This document shows positions 34,934 to 42,142 of a stretch of 64,000 nt of DNA, piece by piece; the stretch's first letter is position 1, and every line of letters begins with the position of its first letter. The position numbers and the translations under genes are program-made. Under the pieces are notes generated by a model. It had not been told where the DNA came from. It made no database searches and saw nothing but the letters and a program-made list of their open reading frames with translations. Location of the stretch: positions 1,681,001-1,745,000 of the forward strand of contig NC_012778.1 in NCBI RefSeq assembly GCF_000146185.1, read 5' to 3'. The stretch is from [Eubacterium] eligens ATCC 27750 (lineage in GTDB: Bacteria > Bacillota > Clostridia > Lachnospirales > Lachnospiraceae).

Positions 34934-36556
34934 TTACAGTTTGTAATCAACATCAGGGTTTATGGTGAGTGCAACACCGGTTTCAAATGTACCGTTACCG
35001 TTTTCGGCAAAAAGTGAAAATAATGTTCCTGTAAAAGTCATTGTACGTGTACCCTCCGTGCTGAGTCCGGCATTAAGTCCTGAACCGATTTCATGGCAGG
35101 CAATTTTTGCATCAAGATTCGTTGTATCAGCAAGGGCATAAGAAAAAGTATATTTTTCACGGTCAGTATCTATTTTTACAAGAAGATTGAGATTTTCATC
35201 TTCTTTAGATATAGGAATATGTGCAAGTTCTGCACCCATGTCGTGTATATGTTTATAAAATCCGACATATTTTCCGCTTTCATCGCTGCCAACATATATT
35301 TCATAGTGATAATCGTTGTTATAATAGGCAGCAACACCAAATCGTTTTGCTGTACTGTCTTTTATTTTTAATACAGCTTTAAGTGATGTTGTAAATTCCG
35401 GCTGCTTAAATGAAAGAACAGTCGGGGATTTACCTGGTTCATTCAATGTGATATCAGTACCTCTAAGCGTGAGACATCCGTTTTTACTGTCATAAATATA
35501 ATGAGACATATCAGGATTTCTTGTGAACTGCAGGCGTTTGTCAATGGCATCGCGGTGGAAGTCAATATTGACGCTATGGTCTGCATGTAAAAATGGCCTG
35601 CCTGTTGCATCGTCTGTTATTGTATTAGCAATTGTCTCCGGCTCGTTCATGCCCGGAAGAGGTGCATCCATTACAAGTTCAATAGTCCCATTTCCGTTGT
35701 ATCCGACAACAGGCCATCCGTCTTCATTCCATGTGACAGGTGCAAGAAAGGTTTCACGACCGAGATTGTGAAGAAGTGCATGGCTGAAGCGTCTTATTCC
35801 GAGGAATACAAGCCACCAGTTTCCGTTTGCATCTTCAACAAGGTCAGCATGTCCCGTAGCCTGAATTTCGGATTTTTTATACTCTTTATGAGAAATAATA
35901 GGATTGTGTGGACATGGTGTATAAGGACCGAATACATTTTTTGAACGCTGTATTGTTTCGCGGTGAGCATATTCTGTTCCGCCTTCCGCAATCATCAGGT
36001 AATACCAGCCGTCTTTTTTGTAGATATGTGGACCTTCTGCACATTGACCGCCGCAACCAGTGCTTATAAGGTGTTTGTCGGAAAGAATTTCGCCTGTCAT
36101 TGGATTAATTTTAAATGCAACAATACCTCTTACACCGTCAAGATTACCGGTTGAACAGTAATAACAGCAGTCATCATCATCCCAGAAAAGTGATGGGTCT
36201 ATACCACCTTGGTCAATCCATGCAGGGTCGGACCATTCTTTGTTTATATTGTCTGTATGGACAACAAAGTTTCCTTTATCGGTAACATTAGTTGTTATCA
36301 TATAAAACATTCCTTTGTGGTGCCTTATTGTAGGTGCATATATACCACCGGAATTTCGGCAGCCTTCAAGTTCAAGCTGCGAACGTCTGTTAAGGCAGTA
36401 TCCGGTAAGTTCCCAGTTTACAAGATTGCGGCTGTGATATATTGGTACACCGGGGAAGAATTCAAATGTAGAATTAACAAGATAAAAATCATCGCCAACG
36501 CGGCAGATGCTTGGGTCGGGATTGTATCCCGGAATAACAGGGTTTTTAAAAAGCAT
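34934..36556 (-). CDS. GH43 beta-xylosidase/alpha-L-arabinofuranosidase
   Basis: A 540-residue cytoplasmic glycoside hydrolase without signal peptide. The five-bladed propeller catalytic domain has Asp14 (GYNPDPS, general base), Asp120 (QGGIDPSLFWDDDD, pKa modulator) and Glu174 (CAEGPHIYK, general acid). The second half (about 340-540) is the beta-sandwich accessory domain usual in this GH43 group (NPDMSHYIY, FGVAAYYNNDYHYEIYVGSDE). It would release xylose or arabinose from xylo-oligosaccharides. GAGGTG lies before the ATG. It is a lone gene with no transporter or sugar regulator beside it, and its synonymous usage is richer in G and C than that of neighbours, which suggests transfer. Confidence 0.9.
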   Translation of the reverse strand: MLFKNPVIPGYNPDPSICRVGDDFYLVNSTFEFFPGVPIYHSRNLVNWELTGYCLNRRSQLELEGCRNSGGIYAPTIRHHKGMFYMITTNVTDKGNFVVHTDNINKEWSDPAWIDQGGIDPSLFWDDDDCCYYCSTGNLDGVRGIVAFKINPMTGEILSDKHLISTGCGGQCAEGPHIYKKDGWYYLMIAEGGTEYAHRETIQRSKNVFGPYTPCPHNPIISHKEYKKSEIQATGHADLVEDANGNWWLVFLGIRRFSHALLHNLGRETFLAPVTWNEDGWPVVGYNGNGTIELVMDAPLPGMNEPETIANTITDDATGRPFLHADHSVNIDFHRDAIDKRLQFTRNPDMSHYIYDSKNGCLTLRGTDITLNEPGKSPTVLSFKQPEFTTSLKAVLKIKDSTAKRFGVAAYYNNDYHYEIYVGSDESGKYVGFYKHIHDMGAELAHIPISKEDENLNLLVKIDTDREKYTFSYALADTTNLDAKIACHEIGSGLNAGLSTEGTRTMTFTGTLFSLFAENGNGTFETGVALTINPDVDYKL

Positions 36557-36936
36557 AATCTTATCACCTCAGAAAAAATATTGCATATAAAATAAAAATT
36601 AAAGTGCAGTTATATAAAATTCATTTAATAATTTATCTATAGAATATATTTATTAAAAGATAAATTCAAGGTAAAAGTGTGTCACAAATTATTTAATTTA
36701 CAGAAAAACTTTTGACAAATCTGACACATAAATTTTGTATGTAACGTATATGGCGCTTGTTTTTAATCAGAAATAATTTAATATATGAAGTGCATGGCGG
36801 CAAAGTAGTTTACTTGAAATATGCCTCCTTCTTCCATGAGATTACAGCAAACGTAGTAGTAATGTCTGTCAAAAGGCTTTTACATATTAGATAAAAGCAT
36901 GTAAAATTTCTTTTACATAGCTTAATTGCGGTCTAT
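36557..36936. other. AT-rich intergenic region upstream of GH43
   Basis: About 380 nt without a confirmed gene. The left part is very AT-rich and probably holds the GH43 promoter. The right part (about 36785-36875) has a short minus-strand frame starting M-E-E-G-G-I-F-Q-V-N-Y-F (19 codons) preceded by open sequence. It looks like the end of a lost gene, a common sight beside mobile elements. Direct repeats of CTTTTACAT occur at about 36875 and 36912, downstream of the kinase stop. Confidence 0.4.
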
Positions 36937-38313
36937 TTAGCTTGTTTCTTGACTACTCAGGAAAAATATTTCTACCCTCGCCCCACCTGTATTTTCAGAA
37001 TTTGAAAGTTTAATACCTCCACCATATTTTTCAGCCACGGTTTTTGCAAAAAATAGTCCCATCCCATAATGGGCTTCGCCATTTCTACTTGTGTCATCCA
37101 TAAAAAACTGCTCTGTGCCATGCAATAATGCTTCTTTTGTAAATCCTGATCCGCTATCCTCCACAATGAATGTCAGCCGGCCATCCTGCTCCTTTGCGTC
37201 AATATAAATGATTCCATTTTCTTTTGTATGCTCCACTGCATTCTGAATCATATTCATTACGGCCCGGAACATTGGATCATAAGCAATCGTTACCTTTTTA
37301 TCACTTTGTCCCGCCTTCCAATCTATTTTCTGGTGATAGATTTCTACCAGTCTGAGTGCCTGTTCCTTTATATCTGCGAAAAAATCTTCTAACCTCACCG
37401 TTGTATAGGTAACATCACTGCAATTCCATGATTTTGTGACATCTATCAACTGTTTTACATAACTTTGTATCTGTGTTGTGCCGTTCAAAACATAAGTGAT
37501 ATTATTCCTCTGTTCTGTGGTCAGTTCAGTCTCTGAAAGTAGTTCTGCATTTCCCCGTACAATCGTAAGAGGTGTTTTAATATCATGCGCCAAAGCAGAC
37601 ATCTGTTGTTTCTTTTCCTGCTCTGTTTTCCACTGCTTTTCTAAAGATTCTCGCAATGCATCTCGCATATCATCGATTGCCGATAAACAGTCATCAAACT
37701 CTTTGATACCGGAACAGGATGTCTCATATTCCAGATTTTGATCCTTTATTTGTCCGATTGCGTCTAATACAGGCTGCATCTGCTTTTTGATTCTTTTTCC
37801 AAAACGTATGGACGGAATGATGATAATCGCTACCGCTCCAATCACAGACATAATACTCATCACATTCTGTGGTCCTATAAAATGCTCCCTCAAAAAAGCT
37901 GAATGATATTGAGGTGTCAGGCGATATTGCAATACAACATATTCATTTTCCCTTACAATTACTTTATAAAAATATTTCCCGGATGCGTTTCCGTACTTTG
38001 CAACATTCCATGCTATCTGTTCGTATTGTTCTGACAGATCTCCACCTATTTTCTCTCCATTCTCTGAAAAGATTACATAATCACAAGGTGCGGGAATCAT
38101 CTCAGCAGTCACTTTATCTGCACATAGAATCGTATCATATGCTTCATTAATCTTTTGCTCTGCATAATTTGCCGGATAAATACAGCCCACACTAATCAAA
38201 AGGGACAGCAGCAGCCAAGCAACAATCACCAAACCTACTAATGATCCAAGCATGACCAGTACATATCTCATAAAAATCCAGCTGAGTGCATTGCTTCTCT
38301 TTACTCTTCCCAT
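36937..38313 (-). CDS. sensor histidine kinase of a LanFEG-type resistance operon
   Basis: A 458-residue membrane kinase with two helices (about 18-42 and 152-170) around an extracytoplasmic loop of about 100 residues, HisKA with His243 (LAHDIKTPLT), an HATPase N box (FRAVMNMIQNAVEH) and a G2 box (GEAHYGMGLFFAKTVAEKYGG). The medium-length sensor loop fits a kinase that detects antimicrobial peptides. It is the last gene of the ABC-RR-HK operon and overlaps the regulator gene by 13 nt. It resembles the CprK/SpaK group by context. Confidence 0.88.
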   Translation of the reverse strand: MGRVKRSNALSWIFMRYVLVMLGSLVGLVIVAWLLLSLLISVGCIYPANYAEQKINEAYDTILCADKVTAEMIPAPCDYVIFSENGEKIGGDLSEQYEQIAWNVAKYGNASGKYFYKVIVRENEYVVLQYRLTPQYHSAFLREHFIGPQNVMSIMSVIGAVAIIIIPSIRFGKRIKKQMQPVLDAIGQIKDQNLEYETSCSGIKEFDDCLSAIDDMRDALRESLEKQWKTEQEKKQQMSALAHDIKTPLTIVRGNAELLSETELTTEQRNNITYVLNGTTQIQSYVKQLIDVTKSWNCSDVTYTTVRLEDFFADIKEQALRLVEIYHQKIDWKAGQSDKKVTIAYDPMFRAVMNMIQNAVEHTKENGIIYIDAKEQDGRLTFIVEDSGSGFTKEALLHGTEQFFMDDTSRNGEAHYGMGLFFAKTVAEKYGGGIKLSNSENTGGARVEIFFLSSQETS

Positions 38314-38963
38314 TTATATCCAATCCCCCAGACTGTTTTTATTGGCATATAATCATAATCCGCAAATTTTGCTCTTATATTTTTGATATGCGTGATTATA
38401 GTACTGTCATTACTCTCATTGTCAAAGCCAAAGACCGCTTCCAATATCTGTTCCTTCGAGAAAACCTGTCCTCTGTTTTTAGCCAGAAATTCACAGATTT
38501 CGTACTCTGCTTTCGTAAACGGAAGTTCTTTATCATCCATCAACAGTTTCTTTTGAGACATCTGAATGCAGACTCTCCCTAAAACCATCCGGACAGAATG
38601 TTCCCTGTGCTCTCTCCGTAGATGCGCGTTGATCCTTGCCCGAAGTTCCATCACTCCAAATGGCTTTGAAATATAATCATCTGCTCCTAAAGAAAGTCCG
38701 TTTACCAGACTGTTTTCCTCCGTTTTTGCCGTAAGAAACAAAATCGGACAATCCACAAGTGCCCTGATTCTTTTGCATAATTCAAAGCCGTCCATTCCAG
38801 GCATCATAATGTCAAGTAAAATCAGGTCATAACGATGTAATTCTTCCATATTAAGTTTCAGCGGATTACTTACTTTGGTAACCAGATGTCCATCCTTATT
38901 CAAAATGCTTTCTATCATTTCCAGAATTGCCGGTTCATCATCAACTGCCAGTATTTTTGCCAT
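38301..38963 (-). CDS. response regulator of the peptide-resistance operon
   Basis: A 220-residue OmpR-family regulator. The receiver has Asp51 (LILLDIMMPGMDG) and the switch Lys in YISKPFG. The winged-helix domain (about 130-220) contains the ITHIKNIRAKFADYDY recognition helix region. GAGGG lies before the ATG. It stands 14 nt after the second permease gene. By analogy with NisR/SpaR/CprR, it should bind TCT-N8-TCT type boxes. One such box lies upstream of the ATPase gene at 41221-41234. Confidence 0.9.
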   Translation of the reverse strand: MAKILAVDDEPAILEMIESILNKDGHLVTKVSNPLKLNMEELHRYDLILLDIMMPGMDGFELCKRIRALVDCPILFLTAKTEENSLVNGLSLGADDYISKPFGVMELRARINAHLRREHREHSVRMVLGRVCIQMSQKKLLMDDKELPFTKAEYEICEFLAKNRGQVFSKEQILEAVFGFDNESNDSTIITHIKNIRAKFADYDYMPIKTVWGIGYKWEE

Positions 38964-38977
38964 AGTTTCCCTCGATT

Positions 38978-39718
38978 CTATTCCGATATTCTATTTCCTT
39001 CCCAGTGGTTTACCCACCAAAAATAGTATACCATACTAATCCCTGTAAATATTAAGCAACCTGGTATGAATGACAACCATTCACCTACACTAGTTTCTCC
39101 CAATACAGATTGCAGATAAGTATATGGTACTCTACCCGTCCAGCAGACAAATACATATTTCCACACATAATCTCCAAGTCCGGTAAGCATCAATGCACTA
39201 ATTAGTCCTGATATAATCCCTGCTCCAATGGATACCCCTTTTCCAAACTGAAAAGCCAGAATCAGCTGCCACAGATAAAGTGGAACACTGCTTCCCCACA
39301 GCAGCAATGCTGCAAATATACATCCTTTCATGATTTCGATATCGCTTGATGCGATTCTTCCAAATCCAATTCCGAATATGATTGCTGTCAATAGGATAGA
39401 GCACAGACACAAAACCAGTAGCATCAACAGTTTCGATAAAAATGCTGCAGGTTTATCCGGTAAAGACAACAGATTTTGAAAATCACCTGCATTTTGTTCC
39501 TGTTCCATCACACTTGCTGTAAAAATTCCAATAAGTACCGGAAGTCCTGCTCCTATTGCCTGATAAAATGCAATCACTTTCATATTTTCATTCCATGGTG
39601 AAAAAAAGTAATATATTAAAAATATAACGCTGGTTATAATCGGAATCAGTAAGTGTGCCAGAATCACAGATGTTCCTTTCATCTTTCGCAAGTCTGCATT
39701 AAGAGATCTTCCAATCAT
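38978..39718 (-). CDS. lantibiotic-protection ABC permease, MutG/SpaG type
   Basis: A 246-residue permease with six hydrophobic segments. The start (LNADLRKMKGTSV) and the VMEQEQNAGDFQNLLSLP segment are characteristic of LanG/LanE immunity permeases. It pairs with the next permease and the ATPase to expel cationic or lanthionine peptides from the membrane. AGAGGTG precedes the ATG, only one base after the stop of the upstream permease gene. Confidence 0.85.
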   Translation of the reverse strand: MIGRSLNADLRKMKGTSVILAHLLIPIITSVIFLIYYFFSPWNENMKVIAFYQAIGAGLPVLIGIFTASVMEQEQNAGDFQNLLSLPDKPAAFLSKLLMLLVLCLCSILLTAIIFGIGFGRIASSDIEIMKGCIFAALLLWGSSVPLYLWQLILAFQFGKGVSIGAGIISGLISALMLTGLGDYVWKYVFVCWTGRVPYTYLQSVLGETSVGEWLSFIPGCLIFTGISMVYYFWWVNHWEGNRISE

Positions 39719-39719
39719 C

Positions 39720-40451
39720 TTATTTCACCTCTCTTCTCTCAAACCATTTCAAAAACAGAACCGTTACAAAAACAAACCAGATGATTGAGAGACACATTCC
39801 CGGAACAATGACTCCCGTATCCAAAAGAGGATTCCCTGCTTCTGCGGCAAGTCCATTTGGTAAAACATGAAGCAACGGGCACATCATTCGCATAGGGATT
39901 GCAGAAACAAGTACATACCAGATTCTGGTTTGTGATATTACCACACCGCTGACGGTAATAAATAGGCAGACGAACAGGTTTACAATCATTCCAAATCGTT
40001 CACTTAAAAATAAAGCTACCGGAATCTCCCATAACTCAGAAACCGTCAGAAACAATACTGCAATCAACGCTCCTCCAACTGGAACATGTGTCGTTAGAAG
40101 AAAGCCTCCAAGCGTTGCTCCTGCAAACACAATCACATTAGAAAACAAAATCATGTACCCAATATAAATAATTTTCCCCAGCAACAATTTTCTTCTGTCT
40201 GTGGGAATAGTCATTAAATGATAGTATTTTATCTTTTTCTCCTGCGCCACAGAAAGATAACAAAATAGAGCAATCATCCCCGGCAGCAAAAGTGTATACC
40301 ACCAGTTCCAAACACTTTCTGCATAAGCATTTGTCATCCCAAGAGTAAATATAAATGCCATGACAAATGTAAGAAGAGGAAATCCCCAGATAAACTTTTT
40401 TCGCATGGTTCTTTTGGCTTTTTGATGTTCTGCTTTTATAATATTAACCAT
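39720..40451 (-). CDS. lantibiotic-protection ABC permease, MutE/EpiE type
   Basis: A 243-residue permease with six hydrophobic segments. Family-typical parts are AEHQKAKRTMRKKF near the N terminus and SVAQEKKIKYYHLMTIPTDRRKLLLGK. I place the start at the ATG at 40451, with AGGTG six bases upstream; a GTG at 40460 is also possible. It overlaps the end of the ATPase gene, so the subunits are made together. Confidence 0.85.
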   Translation of the reverse strand: MVNIIKAEHQKAKRTMRKKFIWGFPLLTFVMAFIFTLGMTNAYAESVWNWWYTLLLPGMIALFCYLSVAQEKKIKYYHLMTIPTDRRKLLLGKIIYIGYMILFSNVIVFAGATLGGFLLTTHVPVGGALIAVLFLTVSELWEIPVALFLSERFGMIVNLFVCLFITVSGVVISQTRIWYVLVSAIPMRMMCPLLHVLPNGLAAEAGNPLLDTGVIVPGMCLSIIWFVFVTVLFLKWFERREVK

Positions 40452-41157
40452 GGATTTCACCTGCTTTCTGGTTTTTTCTTACCACATTCATAAACAAATC
40501 TTCAAGATTATCTCCCTGCTTTAATGCTCCTTCGTATCCTAAGATTCCACATGAAATAATCCCGACTTTATCTGCAAGTAACTGTACCTCTGAGAGAATA
40601 TGACTGGAGAGAATTACAGTGATTCCCTGTTCCGGAAAAGACCGGATCAGCTCTCGTAATTCCTCGATGCCTATTGGATCTAATCCATTCGTAGGTTCAT
40701 CCAATATCAAAAGTTCCGGTGCTCCAAGCAATGCCATTGCAATGCCTAGTCTTTGCTTCATCCCCAAAGAAAACTGTCCTGCTTTCTTCTTTCCGGTGTT
40801 TGTAAGTGATACAATCTGCAAGACCTCATCAATTCTGTTTTCATCTGTACCAAGCAATAATTGTCTTACCTTCAAATTCTCTCTGGCGGAAAGATTTTCA
40901 TAAATAGGCGGATTTTCAATTAACGCTCCTATTTTTGATAAATCTTTCCTATCCAAAAGTTTTCCATCAAAGTAAATCTTTCCTGCAGTTGGTTTCATCA
41001 TACCGGTCAGCATTTTCAATGTGGTAGATTTACCAGCGCCATTCGGTCCAAGCAGTCCATAAATCTGTCCCTTTTCGATATTAAGTGAAACATTATTTAC
41101 CGCTTTCTGTTTTCTAAAATATTTACATAGATTTTGTGTCTGTAACATCATTTCCAT
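40444..41157 (-). CDS. lantibiotic-protection ABC ATPase, MutF/SpaF/BcrA type
   Basis: A 237-residue ABC ATPase with Walker A GPNGAGKS (37-44), signature FSLGMKQRLGIAMAL, Walker B LLILDEPTNGLDP and the switch His in LSSHILSEVQ. With the two permeases it forms a LanFEG exporter. No lanthipeptide precursor or synthetase gene is in the window, so it is a stand-alone resistance system like CprABC of Clostridioides difficile. It is the first gene of the operon, and AAGGAAGG precedes the ATG. Confidence 0.88.
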   Translation of the reverse strand: MEMMLQTQNLCKYFRKQKAVNNVSLNIEKGQIYGLLGPNGAGKSTTLKMLTGMMKPTAGKIYFDGKLLDRKDLSKIGALIENPPIYENLSARENLKVRQLLLGTDENRIDEVLQIVSLTNTGKKKAGQFSLGMKQRLGIAMALLGAPELLILDEPTNGLDPIGIEELRELIRSFPEQGITVILSSHILSEVQLLADKVGIISCGILGYEGALKQGDNLEDLFMNVVRKNQKAGEIHG

Positions 41158-41195
41158 CTTTACTATCCTTCCTTCTATATTTCATTTCTTACTGA

Positions 41196-41255
41196 AATAT
41201 AACCTAACAGAAAAAAATAAAGATTTGATGAAGATTTATTCCCGTATGGAATAAA
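41196..41255 (-). promoter_or_regulatory. LanR-like box and operator upstream of the peptide-resistance operon
   Basis: On the minus strand TCT-N8-TCT (41221-41234) matches the NisR/SpaR box layout. TATATT (41196-41201) could be the -10, about 40 nt before the ATG at 41157. Just upstream is a perfect 8-bp inverted repeat, TTTATTCC/GGAATAAA (41235-41255), with a 5-nt centre. These are the only ordered sites in the leader of this operon. Confidence 0.45.
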
Positions 41256-41273
41256 CCATCAATTGAATATCAC

Positions 41274-41369
41274 CTACTTATAAAACTCAGAATCTGTAAT
41301 ATGAAAAGTTTCAAGATACTTATCCAATATTTCTGTATTAACAAGTACAAGCTGACCAATTTTATAAGC
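41274..41369 (-). pseudogene. 3' remnant of a DUF6462-type gene
   Basis: Thirty-one codons ending in the stop at 41274 read YKIGQLVLVNTEILDKY then LETFHITDSEFYK. This aligns almost residue for residue with the end of the intact DUF6462-type protein at 49141-49368 (YKLGQLVLVNLKIFDEY, then IETFHIVDDEFYK). The 5' part is gone, and the homology stops at the junction with the S24 remnant on the other strand. Confidence 0.7.
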
Positions 41370-41370
41370 C

Positions 41371-41529
41371 TATATTAAGAAATTACAAAACGATAAAGAC
41401 GGAATTTTCCTTATCTCACTCAATGAAAAGTATGCACCTATCAAGGTTAGTGAAAATGACCGCTTAGACATATTTGGAAAAGTTCTTGGAAAATCTGATG
41501 CTTCTGCTATTACAGGACATTGCCGATAA
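41371..41529 (+). pseudogene. 3' remnant of an S24 (LexA/CI-like) repressor gene
   Basis: Fifty-two codons on the plus strand read KKLQNDKDGIFLISLNEKY, APIKVSENDRLDIFGKVLG and end at TAA 41527. The DGIFLISLN and IFGKVLG blocks are typical of the C-terminal S24 peptidase domain of CI-like repressors. There is no start and no N-terminal HTH. It abuts the DUF6462 remnant head to head, so two broken mobile-element genes meet at 41370. Confidence 0.6.
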
Positions 41530-41612
41530 AATTGCAAGTCCTTTTTATCGGACACATTATTTTGCATAATGACAATAAGAAAATATCTATAGAACTGAAA
41601 GAAGGGATTTTT

Positions 41613-41813
41613 ATGGCCGTTACCAATAATATCAGAGAAATCCGGGAGCAGCGTGGCATTTACCAGAACGACCTTGCCGCTGCTATCGGATACAGCACCA
41701 AAACTGTCGACAGGATAGAGCGTGGGGACAGTACCCCATCTGCCGAATTTATGCTGCAGATATCAAAGTACTTTAATATGCTGGTGGAAGATGTATTCCA
41801 TGTGGAAGATTGA
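41613..41813 (+). CDS. small XRE-family transcriptional regulator
   Basis: A 66-residue protein that is nearly all helix-turn-helix: IREIREQRGIYQNDLAAA, then YSTKTVDRIERGDSTPSAEF and a C-terminal EDVFHVED. AGAAGGG precedes the ATG at 41613, and the open frame extends upstream without a start signal. Such mini-regulators are usual on integrative elements. It stands beside the remnants at 41274-41529 and converges on the M64 peptidase gene. Target unknown. Confidence 0.85.
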   Translation: MAVTNNIREIREQRGIYQNDLAAAIGYSTKTVDRIERGDSTPSAEFMLQISKYFNMLVEDVFHVED

Positions 41814-42110
41814 GTCGGAGCAGCAATTTTTTTGATTCTCCTCGTATGCCTTGTAATTCTTTTTGCGTGTTTCTGCTACTCTCATTCTGACACAGATAGA
41901 AGATGCCATATCCAAGAAGCCCCGCCACAGAAAAAACAAATATCACCGCTAATAAAAGTTGCAGAGTCAGGCATTTCCATTTCCATTCCCATACACGCCT
42001 TCTGCTTTGATTCCGTCTGTGTCTTTTCTTTCGCCTCTTCCGCAGCGTACACTCCCTGTTGTGTTTTCTTTGAAGAAAAGACGGACATACATGCCCGCCT
42101 TCTCCATGGT
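41773..42110 (-). pseudogene. possible remnant of a membrane protein (sortase-like N terminus)
   Basis: In this 330-nt gap one minus-strand frame stays open from about 42110 to a TAA at 41773 without a usable start. It reads a run of basic residues, then a transmembrane stretch LQLLLAVIFVFSVAGLLGYG and NESSRNTQKELQGI. A basic stretch plus one helix plus a TQKELQ-type segment is how class B sortases begin, which would suit the neighbouring sortase substrates, but the frame is lost on entering the XRE gene. Low certainty. Confidence 0.3.
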
Positions 42111-42142
42111 TATTTTCTCGTTTTATTTTTTAACTATCGTTT

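Noticed and set aside
36937..41157. Lantibiotic biosynthetic cluster
   Set aside because: No precursor peptide, LanM or LanBC gene was found in the flanking 5 kb on either side.
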